Below, piece by piece: positions 34,085 to 46,443 of a stretch of 64,000 nucleotides of DNA (positions are counted from its first letter, which is position 1; every line of letters starts with the position of its first letter). Below the pieces are notes generated by a model. That model had not been told where the DNA came from and did not search any database. It worked only from the letters and a program-made list of their open reading frames with translations. Location: contig MNCI01035767.1 of the NCBI GenBank assembly GCA_015680685.1, positions 220,452 through 284,451 of the forward strand, read 5' to 3'. The position numbers were made by a program, and so were the translations under genes. The DNA is from Gnetum montanum (Eukaryota > Streptophyta > Gnetopsida > Gnetales > Gnetaceae).

Positions 34085-35646
34085 TATAATATGGCTTCTT
34101 CTCATAGGAGAGATTCTCCACCACCATATGAAGGTGGATCCAATTAGCAAAGGCATGTAGGGTCAAAACCACCTATGCACCAATAATGCAGAGTGGTCTA
34201 TACTCATCCCAATGAGTATGTTCCAGACTTCACCTTCATTTTGCATAAGGATGAACAAATATGGTGGAGGGACATGGAGGGTAATATTGTATTGTCACTT
34301 GATCAATTAGTTCCTGTGATGCTACTCCAAACTCTCATGAAATTAGGCATCATAGGGCTCAATGTAGAGTACGTTCTGTAGGACCATTACTATTGAGATT
34401 ATCATCCCATAGTGGCACAACAAAAGAAAGATTAGCAATAGGAGATTAGAAGGGAAAATGGTTAAGGAGAGGCTTAAATTTGTGAGGGTTCTCAAAACAT
34501 TAATTTTTCTCCTCTCTTCTTTGATGAAGGTGGCCCTAACCTGAATTTACAGTCCACTGTAAATAACCCTGGTTTAGGGAAGAACAAGTTTATGACCATG
34601 GAAGCTCTAAAAGAGGAAGTTAATGTAGGAACTAGGATAAGCACCATGATAAAGATAAACATGATTAATGTGGTCATAACCTAAGGAGAAGGAGTAGTAG
34701 GCACTGTGTTAGTGATGGCTCATCTTCCTCTTCATCTTTGACATCCTCATCTTTTTCCTCCTCCAGCTCCAACCAAAGCCATAGAGGATTAGACTGTGAT
34801 GGATGTGACCGGTGGCATAGAGATGATTGCAAGGCCTATTGAAATAATAAACACTAAGGGCATGGAAATCATGGGAGGTCCACCACCATGAGTGAAGGGG
34901 TAGCAGAAAACATCATAGGCATCATGACCATCATAAGGGCTATGACTAGCATGAACCATTTCCTGGAACAAGGAACATGCTAAACATTTAGAGGTCATGA
35001 GGATTCTAATGAGGCATGTGAAAGATAATAGAATCAAATGATTGGATATGAAAAATATCCCCAACTTTGAAGGGGGATATAATTTAGATCCAAAAAATCA
35101 TCTTTAAGCCTTTCATGATGCTTGTGCCTTGCAAAACATTGAAAACGAATGCCAGAAACTAAACCTATTTCCTAGGATACTCATCAAGGAGGCTAAAAGC
35201 TGGTATTGGTTCTTAGAATTAAAATCAAGCAAATGATGGAGTACAATGCTTGAACTCTTCAATGACAAGTATCAAACATACTCTCAAGTGTCTAATCTAA
35301 GGAAGCAAATCCAAGGGTGGAGACAAGAAACACATGAATCCTTGGATGTGGTCATGGGTAGATATTACTCTCTATTGCATAGGTGCCTAGGCCATAGTTT
35401 TTCTCAAAGGAAGAAGCTCTACCATATCATAGATGGGCTTAGAACATAAATGAGGCAAACTCTTAAGGTCTATGCTCAAGGGAGATTTTCATAACAAAGG
35501 GCCCATCAAATCCAAAGGCTGAATGAGTAAGTGGACAAAGAAGAAGGAAATTTGAGAAAAAGAAAAAGTGTGGAGGAGTATAACCAAGATCCTTGCATCT
35601 AAAAAAGGGAAGTCTAGTTTTGTGATAATGAGGAGAAGGCACCACT
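34085..35646 (+). pseudogene. Gag N-terminal part of element F
   Basis: It starts at an ATG reading MASSHRRDSPPPYEGG. A broken stretch with YVPDFTFILHKDEQIWW follows, then the gag core ELFNDKYQTYSQVSNLRKQIQGWRQ with LDVVMGRYYSLLHRCLGHSFS at 35,246-35,449. That is the Retrotrans_gag pattern. It stops at the left target-site copy of element E (CCACT, 35,642-35,646) and resumes at 54,934. Confidence 0.65.
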
Positions 35647-37617
35647 TGTACTATCCGAAATCGTCAGCATAAGGTTGGAGGAAAACGAATGCTGAGAGAT
35701 CTCCGGAGAGATACAGAAGACCCTACCTTCGCGTGAGGGTAGGCTCGAAAAACGAAGGCATACTACCTTGGATGGTCTGCATGTAGATCAACCAAGGACC
35801 TCCCTGAGCATATGCTATGGCCTATGCTAGGGTTATCATTGTGGAATGCAAAAAAAAATAGCATAATGCAACGTAATGTAAATGTGAAATATAGCGTGTA
35901 AACGTACAGAGAACGTATGTAGAAAACGTGTAAATAAAATGGAATAACATAGATAATGAACCATAATAGCACAAAAAAAGGAAAAAAAATGAAATTGAAT
36001 TGTATTTATTAACAAAATCTGCACTGGTCAAAACGTAGTTGCGAGTCTGAATTGCAAGTTAGACATTAAGCTCCGATGTGTGGTGTTTCCAAGCGCCAGG
36101 GATCACGTGCGTCCGGGCTCAGGATTGCTGGTTTTCTTTTCCAAATTTTTTCCAACCCCATTTATGTCAATGAAATGGGTATTTATACATTTTTCTAGGC
36201 TTGGGAGTAGGATTTGTGAATGAGGTCTATGGCTGTGAGATCTGAGAAAAACGGATTGTGTCATAGGTGTGCACGGGCAAACTACATTCTAGACCGGATG
36301 CAATGTCCCTTACAATGCAAGCTAGCTTACATCCATGGAAGTAGCATAAGAGCTTGAAAAGCTCATAGATGGTGAGGTTTACAATGAAAATTTACAATGA
36401 ATTCCAAGAGGGATTGACTTCGGCTCACTTGAAACTTCATGGTCCTTTGAAACAACTGCTGCAGGATGTCGATTTGAGTGGTTCGGTGGCTGTTTGAGGC
36501 ATCTCTACTTCACCAGGGCTCCCAGTGTGAGTTTATTTGGTTCTACCATGTCCTCAACATGCATTTGGAGTGATTTTTTCTAGGCGTGAATAGTACTCAC
36601 ATTGATGAATAGTGCTCACGCTAGACTCATGCTGGACTCACGCTACAATGTAACCTGGGCGTGAGCTGAGTGTGAGCAAGCTAGAATGGTTCATTTCACA
36701 CAAAATTTTGAATTTTGAGAACTATCTTTCAAGTGTAACTACTACTTGCCCTTGGGGAAGACCTGCATGCTTATTCTAAGCCCATTTGTGCCTTGAACTC
36801 GGTCATTTTGGCAACTCACACTGGGCTCATGCTATCAGCATGACTCCAGTGTGACCCCAACGTGACTCCAGTGTGACCCCTACGTGACCTAGGCATGACC
36901 AATTGAAGGTAACACATTTTGAGCTAAAATTTAACCTCTGACACTTGTTCTTTGAAGTGCAACTGCTGCCCACTCTCCAGGGTGGCCTGGATGCTGAATT
37001 TGAGTCTGTTCTTATGTTGATTTCGAACACTCTTGGCAACTCACACTAGGCTCATGCTATCAGCGTGACCTTATCATGACCCCAATGTGACCTCAGCGTG
37101 ACCAAACAAAAATGTTGTGTTTCATGCTCAAACTTTGATTTTCTAGAGCCTGTGATCAAGTAAAACTATTGCCTGTCCTTGGAGGTTGAGTTGATGCTAA
37201 AAATTGTACTTGGGCCTGCTTGATTTGACCTATTTTTTCTTGGTCACACTGGGCTCACATTGTCAGCATGAGCTCATCGTGATCCTAGCGTGACCTGGGC
37301 ATGAGTAAAAAAATCATGTGATTTTGAGCTTAATTTTTGAGGTTCTAGAGGCCGGGGACTGCAATGAACATCAGTGAAGCTCAAGGAGAGTCCGCATGCT
37401 CGAATTCAGACTATTTGGACTTAGTTTGAAAGCTGTCAGGGTTGGTCACATCAAGGTCAAGCTAGCTTGACAGCATGAGAAAGTTGGCTTGAGCAAGCTA
37501 GCTTGAATAAGCTAGGCATGAGTTCCATGCCTTAGTCAAATTTTTGCCTCCTAAGACTCAAGAGGCTCTGAATTGTTCTCATTTCAAAGTGTTGAACTAA
37601 AATTTTGTGGTGTTTCA
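35647..37617 (-). repeat. 3' LTR of element E
   Basis: 1971 bp. Minus-strand TATA box TATAAATACCCAT at about 36,175-36,187. The U3 part (36,590-37,520) is rich in GCGTGAGC, CAGCGTGACC and CAAGCTAGCTTGAG words, which also fill this element's 5' untranslated region and antisense leader. The start resembles the LTR of element D (TGTACTATCCGAAATCGTC). Confidence 0.92.
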
Positions 37618-37632
37618 TTGGTCCCTCTTTGT
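37618..37632 (-). other. Polypurine tract of element E
   Basis: The minus-strand reading AAAGAGGGACCAA directly precedes the LTR start TGAAACACC; homologous to 15,658-15,672. Confidence 0.75.
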
Positions 37633-39106
37633 TGATGTCTGGAGGACTCCACCCAAGAGGCATCAACAAAGAAGTACAAAGCAACATGAATAATCAAGTA
37701 CCAAGCATTATCCGTTAGCCCTTGGCCGGATGGCATCGCACCGTGTTCAAAAGTACAAGGGATTGGGGGAAATGTAGTTCAAGATGTAATGGAGTTGGTT
37801 GTAACCAGGGAAATCAAAAGATGATTAAGGAGTATAAGTGTTTCCAGAATTGTGGGAGAGGAGTGCTCTTGTATGAGCAAGCTGTGTCATTGGTCCTTAT
37901 CAATACCTAGGTTTTCAGCAGACTCAGAACCAAGATATTGGAGGCGTGTTCTTTGGAGAAACAGAACCCTTGTGTTATGTTTAAGGGGGCCCATTGTAAA
38001 TAGCCAAAGCCATACGATGACATGTAGCATGATCATTTGAGACACAAGTGTTTTTCCAAGACAATTACCTTCTCGCCTGGGACTTGTATGAGAAGAGCCA
38101 ATGGTCTTTATTCTATGATGTCAACGGGGTCATGAAGACCTTTTCCATGCACTTTGCTCTTTGAACCCTTTTTCTTCTTTTTTTTCTTTTTTGTTTGTTT
38201 CTTATTTTTGTTTTGTTTTTTTTTTTTTTGCTTTGTTTTCTTTTTTTCTTTTGGGTCTTTTTGAAAGAGCTAACTTTTTGTGTTATGCTTGTGTTTGAGC
38301 ATTTGCATTTTTGCATCATGTACCATGTCTTGCATTGCAACTGCTTAGGGAGTTATGGTGTGCAATAGTGCATCTAGAGTTTTGGGATGAATATTGGGTC
38401 AAGGGACTGTAACTGAGTAGGGTAAGGAGAACATGATGAGGAATAGGGAATGCATCGGGAATTGGAAATGTACTTATGAGCAGATTGATTAACCCGGTTG
38501 CGAGTGTTAGGAAGAATGTGATACCTTGTCATCATGATGAAGTATACCTACGTACGAACTCCTCAGGAGTGTCATCCTACAAACAAAACTCCAAGAGGAC
38601 AAGAAAACCACAAATGATTTAGTTAGCTAAACACTTTAAACTTGAATGTAGCCGATGGAATGGAGCCATCATGTGGAGTTTCAAGGCAAACAAAATCTTG
38701 AACAGCATCAGCTTCATCCTGGTCCATGAGATGAATCATGCAGCAAGTCTTTGTGGAACATGTACAGCCAATTGCAGTAACACATCTTTTCAATTTGTGC
38801 CTGGTCGTTGATGATGTCACCAGTTTATAGACTTAGCGGACTATTGTGGGTTAGTTTTACATCATAACCTTTTGGATGGTGCCATTTTAGCGTCATAGCA
38901 GATGGTGCGATGCTAGATATAGTCATGGTGGACTATGAAGAGGCAAGCTAGTTTATAGCCTTAGTGGACTCTGGTGGACAAGCATGGTAGTTTAGTGTCA
39001 TACTGGAAAAAGCTCTGTGGTGTTAGTTTACTGTCATGATGCTAGGAATGTTCTGTGGTATTAGTTTTAGGTTGTGATGCTAGGACTGAGACGTACCTTA
39101 ATCTCA
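37633..39106 (-). other. Tail between integrase and polypurine tract (element E)
   Basis: No supportable gene. It contains a T-rich (minus-strand A-rich) run at about 38,165-38,265, the block shared with A and D at 38,565-38,610, and at 38,820-39,080 six or so degenerate units on a TAGTTTA..TCATGATGC core like those at 16,660-16,830. Confidence 0.55.
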
Positions 39107-42100
39107 TTAGACATAAAATGGTTTCAGGTACACATGATTTGTAGGATTGGTAAACTCGTTTCCATCCATGTTGATGAGTTTGAATGCCCCGTTATCATAT
39201 GCCTTGATGACTAGGTAAGGCCCTTCCCAGTTAGCTAAGAATTTGTTCAAGTGTTCACGGACCGCCTTGAGAACTAAGTCACCTTCCTTGATCAGCCGCT
39301 TATGTGGATTGTGTTGATGACGTCGCTATTTTTGTCTTTCATACCATTCGATTTGATCAAGTGCTCGTACCCTTTCTTCCTCCACCGAGTTAAGGTTAGC
39401 AATGTGTGACTCATTGTTTTGGATTTCATCGAGGAGGCTGGAGAGCGTTATTCGCAATGAGGGAACTTGTAACTCCAAAGGTACACATCTTCAGACCCAT
39501 ATACAAGGCTACATGGCGTCTTACCTATGGATGTTCGATGCGTTGTTCGGTATGCCCATAATGNATCTTACCTATGGATGTTCGATGCGTTGTTCGGTAT
39601 GCCCATAATGCATAGATTAACTACTTGTGCTGTTGTCTTTTGCTTTGACTCAACATATTTTTGAGCACCATGATGATCATTTTATTTGTGGAATCTGCTT
39701 GACCATTGCTCTATGGGTAGTAGGGTGATGAAAATGAGTTTTTAATACCTAGGCTTTCACAGAAGCTTTTAGTATCCGTACTGCTAAACTGTGGTCCATT
39801 ATCGGTGACTATGGTCATCGAGATACCAAAGTAGGTCACAATGTTTTCTAATATAAAATTGCAAACATGTTTAGACATGGTTTTCCTAAGGCGGATAGCT
39901 TCTACCCATTTTGTGAAATATTCGGTTGCGGTGATGATGAAGCTATGTTCTGCTGAAGATGGTGGCGTTATCAGCCCTATGATGTATAATCCCCATTTTT
40001 GCAATGGCCATGTGATTTGTGCTATATGTAACTCATTGGGTGGCACATGTATTAGGTTACCATGCCTTTGGAAAATGTTACATTTCTTGACCCTGGAGAA
40101 GCAATGGTACTCCATGTGTGCCCAGTAGTAGCCCAAACATCTAATTTTCATTGCCATTGCTTTTGGTGCTATATGCCCTCCGCAGAGTCCTTCGTGAACC
40201 TATTCCATGATTGTTTGGCCATCGACGCTACTGATGCATATCAACAACATTCCATCAAAGGATCTGTGACACAATGTGTCTCCCATTAATGCATATTGCC
40301 AAGAGCGTTTTCGCACCGCATCGTTTTGGGCACTTGTCAAATGTTGAGGCGGTTCACCTTGTAGAAGGTACTCTTTTATGTCATCATACCATTCTATTGC
40401 CTGTGTAGTGCTGACGGACGCTATGGGTATTTTGTCAGGAGCATCCGTTATGGGTTTGGTACAATTTGTTATGGAACTAGACAATGCATGGAACATCTTA
40501 GGTGTCACATTTAAGGCTAGTGTAGCAAGTGCATTAGCAATGGTATTTTCGTTTCTAGGAATATGTTGCACATATATGTTGATCAATTATTTTAGCAAGT
40601 GTTTAGTTAGGTCATAGTATGGTTGCAAATGAGAAGCCTTACATGCGTAAACCTCTATGACTTGATTAAGTACTAACTATGAGTCACCTCGAACTACAAG
40701 ACGTGTGATTCCCGAAGTTAGTGCTATTGTAAGATCTCTAAAAAGATCTTCATACTCTGCCATGTTGTTGGTACAAGGGAAGTTGAGTCAATAGGCAAAG
40801 GGGTGAATTTCTCTAGAGAGATACATTATAACAGTTGTAGCACTTCCTCCTCGGGAGGTGGATGCTCCATCAAAGTATAGGATTACATCATAGTTATCGG
40901 GCACTGTGTCTATGCTGTTAATATTCTCATCAGGGAATTCAAGATTAATTGTCACTTGATCTTGTATTGGTGAAATGATCAATTGATTGACTATTGCTTG
41001 ACCCTTAGTGGATGATTGAGCAACGTAGTGCAGGTCAAACTCTGCAATCATCACCTTCCATCTAGCTATCTTACTTAATTCATAGATGCTCGAAGCACAT
41101 TATCTTTGCAAATGATATTGACTTGATTGCATAAGAGGTAATGTTGCGACATTTTTAAGGAAAAGACAAGGGAAAGACATAACCTTTCCACATTGTTGTA
41201 TTGTTGTTCATAGGCAACTAAGGCGTGGCTTAAATAGTAAATGGGGATCTCGATTCCATCTTCTCATTTTTGACAAAGCATAGATGCAATAGATGGATCG
41301 GATGTGGCAAGGTAGATGTAAAAAGGTTTATTGCTTTGCAGGGGATGACCTATGGTAGTTGAGCCAACTCCATTTTTATGTTTTCAAATGCTTCTTGACA
41401 CTATTGAGTCCATTGAAAATGGACAATCTTTTGCAGTAAATGCTGCATGGGTTTCAACTTGTCCGTGAGTTTTGCGATAAAGCGTCTGATGAATTACTGT
41501 CTACCTTGTAGACCACATAGTTCGGTAAGGTTCTTAGGTGGTTGCATGCTAATTATTGCTTTAACCTTATCAGGGTCTACTCGTATACCTATTTCCGAGA
41601 CTATAAAGCCAAGAATTTTTCTCGTTTTAACTCCAAAGATGCATTTCTTTGGGTTAAGTCTAAGGTCATATTTGAGACAACATTTGAGTATCAAGTCTAA
41701 GTCCTTTGCATGTTGCTTGGTTGTTTTGGACTTGATTGTGATGTCTTCTACATAATCGTTGAGTGAATCAAGCATATAATCGCTAAATATATATGTCATT
41801 GCTCATTGAGATGTAGCACCTGCATTTTTGAGACCGAACAACATCATTGTATAAAAGAACATGCCCCAAGGTGTCATGAATGTTATCCTGAGTTGGTGTT
41901 ATGGGTTGATCCTGATTTGGTTGTATCCTGAGAATCTGTCCATAAAAGATAACAAGGCATGCCCAGCAGTTGAGTCAACAAGTTGATCAATACTGGGTAG
42001 CGGGAAGTCATTCTTTATAGTGGCTATGTTGAGGTCATGGAAGTCAATGCATACGCGAATGTTGCTGTTCTTCTTGGGGACTACAACATTGTTGGATACT

Positions 42101-42660
42101 TAATCAACATAGTCAATAGCTTAAATGAAATTAGCTTGCTAGAACTTCATGATTTCGTTACGAACTGCCAACGCCACTTCAAGATTAACCTTACGTGCTT
42201 TTTGCTTTACTGGTCTAAATTTTTCATCGAGAATGATGTTATGCTGGATGATGCAAGGGTCTAGTCCTAACATATCAGTATATGACCAAGTGAATGTTTT
42301 GATGTTATTCTTCAGCACTTGTGTAATGTCATTGGTAAGCTGTGGATTTAGTAGAGTACTCAATTTTAATGTTTTAACTTCACCACTAGACATAGTGATG
42401 GGGACTTCAACGAGGGGATCTTCAGTGATGTTGTCGGCTTCTAAGTCCAAAGTTTTAGTCATACCCTCAGGATAGCCTAATATTTCTTGAGTGGATGCCA
42501 CGAAATTAGCATAAGTAGATGAGTCTAGATCTAAGGATTCTAGATTAATCACTCTTCTTATGGCCCTGTGAGGTCCATTGATAGACAACGTTGAAAAGAT
42601 TGTCCATATGCTTGTTCCTGCCAATTTAAACTAGGAGCACCGTGAGCAAGATTGTCTAAC
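39107..42660 (-). pseudogene. pol: RT - RNase H - archaeal-type RNase H - integrase polyprotein (element E)
   Basis: Same order and wording as element D. The linker is at 42,139-42,624 (TFTWSYTDMLGLDPCIIQHN, then KQKARKVNLEVALAV). RT reads NDYVEDITIK at the active site, so the YVDD motif has become YVED. Then come RNase H, the second RNase H (VILYFDGASTS to NENTIANALATLALN), the integrase (WGLYIIGLITPP, TIVTDNGPQFSS) and a C-terminus ending LKPFYV before a TAA at 39,107-39,109. Several stops and frame changes break it. An assembly duplication at 39,519-39,610 lies inside the integrase. Confidence 0.88.
39519..39610. other. Single N between two identical 45-bp copies (assembly artefact)
   Basis: Positions 39,519-39,563 and 39,566-39,610 are identical and flank N at 39,564. 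The most likely cause is two contig ends that overlap but were joined as if separated by a gap. Confidence 0.85.
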
Positions 42661-43193
42661 AGGGGAGTTTCTATATAAACTAGCTTTGTGTAATTAATTT
42701 ATGTCTTGATGAAACTATGACATGCAAGAGTAGTTTAACGTCATACATAGATGCATGGCATTTTTAGGCCTTACTGGGCCATATGATGTTTATATTTCAT
42801 GTGAATACTAATGCTGTAATTTTTCCATGATTTTTGAATTTTCAATTCTCATACTTTGTTTTGTCTTGGATGCTTAGGCGTTAATGCATAAAAAGAAATA
42901 GAAGAAACTATCCTGAGGGCATGAAAATGAAGACAATGTAGGAAGTAATAAAAACAATAAAAAAATAAAACATCCAATGCAATGCAACCACATGGGATAA
43001 GTTAAAATAGGATGAAAGGGAATTGAAGTGTGGAGTGTGAGTTAGCGTTAGAGCATGAGGAACTAGGTGCGTGGCACAGCATGAGTTACATGGCAGGGTG
43101 TGCAGGGTAAGCTACAGGGTAGGAAAAATAACGTGAGCAATAGGGCAGGGTGGACAGTGTGAGTAACAGGGCAGGGTGGACATGAGCAATAGG
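42661..43193 (+). other. Junction repeats and upstream region of antisense gene (element E)
   Basis: At 42,725-42,785 a short copy of the junction repeat (AGTAGTTTAACGTCATAC and TTTTTAGGCCTTACTGGGCC) stands between the RT block and the antisense gene. From 43,020 GCGTGAG- and GCATGAG-like words begin. No clear TATA box. The proposed exon 1 follows at 43,194. Confidence 0.5.
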
Positions 43194-43315
43194 ATGAAGG
43201 GCAAGGGAGGCAAAGGAAAGAAGTAGGCAAGCTTCGTGTTCGCAGCGGAGAGCGAAGAACTACTCCAATGCCTTCCTCAACCCAAGATTTCTTCATGGGC
43301 CGGGACTCTATGCAA

Positions 43316-44493
43316 GTATGTTTTCTCTCACTCTTGTAGCATAGTGTGAGGAACTGCATAAGCCGTTTGGGCCACCATTTTGATAAGATTTTGGAGTGAA
43401 AACGATTTGATTTTGGTGTTAGGTTTCCTAGCTGAATTTGTTTCACGTTATGTCTTGGGGTTTTATTGTAAATTTGGGACATCCGGGTGTTACAGGGTTT
43501 TATGGGGCTTGCCACTTTTTGGAATTGCTATTTTTCTTTGCGCCTTAGCATGAGTTGCAGGGACGTGTATGTGATGGCCAAAGCACATTCTTGCAAAATT
43601 TCTTGTTTCTGTGTGATGATCAATCGGTGTGAGTAGCCTAGGGCATGCCCAGCATGAGCAATCCAGGGATACCTAGTGTGAGCAACCCAGGGTATGAGCG
43701 TGGGTGTAGGATTGAGAGGGCGTGAGTGCCCAGAGAAAAGCAATTTTTGTCATGTCTGGTTGTCAGCGTTCCAGAGTAAGCTGATCTTTGCCTGGGCATG
43801 AGCACCCCAAGAAAACTAATTTTTGTCGATTTTTTTTCCTGGGTGTGAATATCCCAGGGAAACTGTGATTTTTAACAATTTTTTCCTGGGCGTGAATATC
43901 CCAGGGAAACTGCGATTTTTGGTGATTTTTTCCTGGGCGTGAATATCCCAGGGAAAGCTGATTTTCATGTCTGGAGCAAAACTGCGATTTTGTGTCTGTG
44001 ATTTTTATATCTAGAGAAACTTCTCAGCTGCTTCTACGACGTGAGTTGTGTCATGGCATGATTTACAGCATTTTTGGATTACAGCATGAGCTACTTTATG
44101 AGTGAGTTCCCTTGTCACTTTTTACCACATCATGCACTGCAGCGTGAGTTCCCTAGAACTGGCACATGAGTAAATGAGAGAGGAGTAAATTATTTGCTTG
44201 GTGTTGCTGGTTATTTGTATCTTTTTGTTTCTACTTTCTTGGGCTAGATAGTGAATGTACATGTTTTGCATTTGCACTTGTGCATTAGTTTACTATGAAA
44301 TGAATTTTTAAATGTACCCTAGTAAGCATTAAATTCATCAAATAAACATTGATGTCCTTGTCTAATGGGGTGGTTTTGTGTGTGTGTTGAATGTTACTTA
44401 CTTGTTAGGTTTATTTATTTATTTATTTTTATTTTTAGTTTATATGTTTTATATGTTTTAAGTTACTTACCTGAGTTTTCTAGCTCTGTGCAG
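43316..44493 (+). repeat. Intron 1 of copy 3, with 47-bp hairpin repeats
   Basis: The donor is GTATGT at 43,316 and the acceptor GTGCAG ends at 44,493. At about 43,795-43,970 three to four units of about 47 bp carry CCTGGGCGTGAATATCCCAGG, an inverted repeat CCTGGG/CCCAGG with a short loop. Further GCATGAGC and GCGTGAGT words run to 44,170. The same CCTGGGCGTGAG word is in the LTRs of element E. Confidence 0.65.
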
Positions 44494-44943
44494 GGGACCT
44501 AAGCCTTTTCTCCTTGTGGTCGAACTTGTTAGTGTGCTATCTTGGTTTGGCCCTTTGGAACCGAAAATGTCAAGTTATGACATGCGGATCGGGGCGCATG
44601 TAATATGGTTTCGTCCGAATGTTGGTGCATTTTTATCTTTTATTTTGCAGAATTTCAACGTTTTCATATGGTCTCATTTGAGTGAGCAACTGACTTGTGA
44701 TATTGTTGAGACCATGTTGCCTAATTCAACACGAGGCATGTTAGCTTGTGTTGTTGACATAGACGATAGACCATATATAGTTGAGGGAGGCACTCCCAAA
44801 GGTCCTAGGTCTACACGTCCTTTGACCCATGTGTGGGGATTGCCATCTTGCTACCATTACAATAGTAATAGCACACTTTTTCTAGCCTGTTGTGTATATA
44901 CATTATTCAAAAATCCGCCTGGAACAGTATACAAAGTAGATAG
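44494..44943 (+). CDS. Exon 2 of copy 3: FCP1-like HAD pseudophosphatase domain
   Basis: Open, 150 codons like copy 2. It reads PFLLVVELVSVLSWFG at the nucleophile loop, then IWFRPNVGAFLSFILQNFNVFIWSHLSEQL, then PLTHVWGLP and STLFLACCVYTLFKNPPGTVYKV. Each block has the same spacing as in copy 2 and fits the FCP1/NIF family. Both aspartate motifs are missing. The open frame runs past the GTATGC donor at 44,944 into the intron, so the end is set by homology with copies 1 and 2. Confidence 0.72.
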
Positions 44944-45026
44944 GTATGCTCTTTTTATAGTTGTACTAACTTTGGTTCCTTTAGCTTTATATCTTTGCTT
45001 AGGTATGAATACTTTTTATTTTGCAG

Positions 45027-45297
45027 GCCCTATTTTGCTAAGCATGGATTGCAAGAGGATGATAGTAGGCTTGCCTTAGCGTGCATAGCCTTGGAGGCGT
45101 TCATGGTGGGCCCCACTCTTCGTGCCACAGTGCTAGGCCATACCAAGGACGCTATTGTCAATTATCCTAGGTAGTTCTCTAGGGCCTTTGAACTTGTCAA
45201 GTTCATGGTTGGTTGCATGAGGATTGGTCTCCTGACGGGCCTGTTTTTCCTCAAACGGTTGACCCTGCAACTAGTGTACCAACTCCATTTGCTAATG
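45027..45297 (+). pseudogene. Exon 3 of copy 3
   Basis: It reads LALACIALEAFMVGPTLRATVLGHTK, then a TAG and a frame change, then HGWLHEDWSPDGPVFPQ in the shifted frame. It is 271 bases against 272 in copy 2, which explains the frame change. Acceptor TTTTGCAG at 45,026, donor GTAATA at 45,298. Confidence 0.6.
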
Positions 45298-45396
45298 GTA
45301 ATATGTTTGTGTTCCAGGCTTGGTTTTCATTTTTGTTACATCATTTCTTATCATATTCTTAATTATTTTTCAATGTCTCTTGTGTCTTTTCTATAG

Positions 45397-46443
45397 TAGT
45401 CGTTCCCCTTAATGAGGTTACTGTCATATCCGGGCGCACTGAGGCCACTCTCCTTATGAAGTTTGGGGAGATAGAGGAGGCACAACGGTGGCTACACAAG
45501 AAGGCACCTGAACAAATCATGAGTCTTCTTACTAATGCAGGCTTGATGGACCTATTTACCACCTTGGCTCCTAACATTCCCATGACCAATATGGTTTCCA
45601 TCATTGACTCTTTTAATGATGATGTCTCCTATTTTACTACACGAGTTCAGGGAGTCAAGGTGTCTTTCTACTTTACTGCCAAATTCTTTTTTGATCTCTT
45701 CAGCGTGCTAGCGGATGGTGCTAAGGTGGTGATGGACAGAGCAACTAGAGAAGGCCATGTGATCAAGGAACTTGAAGATTGGCTAGGCATACCATGGGGT
45801 CCTAAAGGATTCGCCATGCAAGCTGATACTCGCTTGACGGAGGTAAATTTTTTGTACCCACTCTTTAGAGCACGAGCATTCCCTAAGTATGTTTCTCAAA
45901 CAAGAAGTCTTGGGGTTGAGTCTGCATGTGTTATGTGCTCAGTCTTGGAGACTGGTATGCGCTACAATTGGGCACAGTTCCTTGTATTAGGTCTCTGTGG
46001 AAAGGTCATCAGGCTACATTCCAATGTTGATGCTAAATCCCAGTTTACCTTTGCCTTTTTTGCAGGCTATCTCCATAGGTTTGCTGAGTTCTTAGTGGTC
46101 TATGGAGATAACTATTATATGTTGAGGGATCACTCACAGTTTTCTCACCCCTAGATCTATCATCTATTTAACACCACTAGATGCCAAGATCCACCTGAAG
46201 GCGTCGAAGAATTAGTCTCTGTCACAACAAGGGGTGTAGCCAGTAGTTCCCACCATTCGTGTGATATCTTGGAATTAAAACCACCTAAACTACACACAAC
46301 TGTTAGGAGAGCTGAGTGCTTGATTCAGGAGACTGTCAGGAAGGCCAAGGCTAAGGTGAAAAGGGCAACGCGTTCGAGAGAACTTGCTGTGGAGGTGAGA
46401 CCGCCAAAGGCAAAGAAGATTTGATTCATCTTGCCAAGAGTGG
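45397..46443 (+). pseudogene. Exon 4 of copy 3: large conserved domain, unknown
   Basis: Open from 45,399 to about 46,151 (ending LRDHSQFSHP before a TAG) and readable beyond it to a basic tail KAKAKVKRATRSRE. It aligns with copy 2 along its whole length with few gaps, and is 1047 bases in both. Shared blocks include LMKFGEI, LTNAGLMDLFTT, FFFDLFSVLADG, LEDWLGIPWGPKGFAMQ, FLYPLFRARAFPKYVSQTRS, ETGMRYNWAQFLVLGL and FTFAFFAGYLHRFAEFLVV. Weak resemblance to Athila ORF1 or PF20167 is an inference from the pattern only. Confidence 0.65.

Noticed and set aside
38113-38340. Lysine-rich minus-strand frame
   Set aside because: It is a translated A-rich run in the tail of element E.
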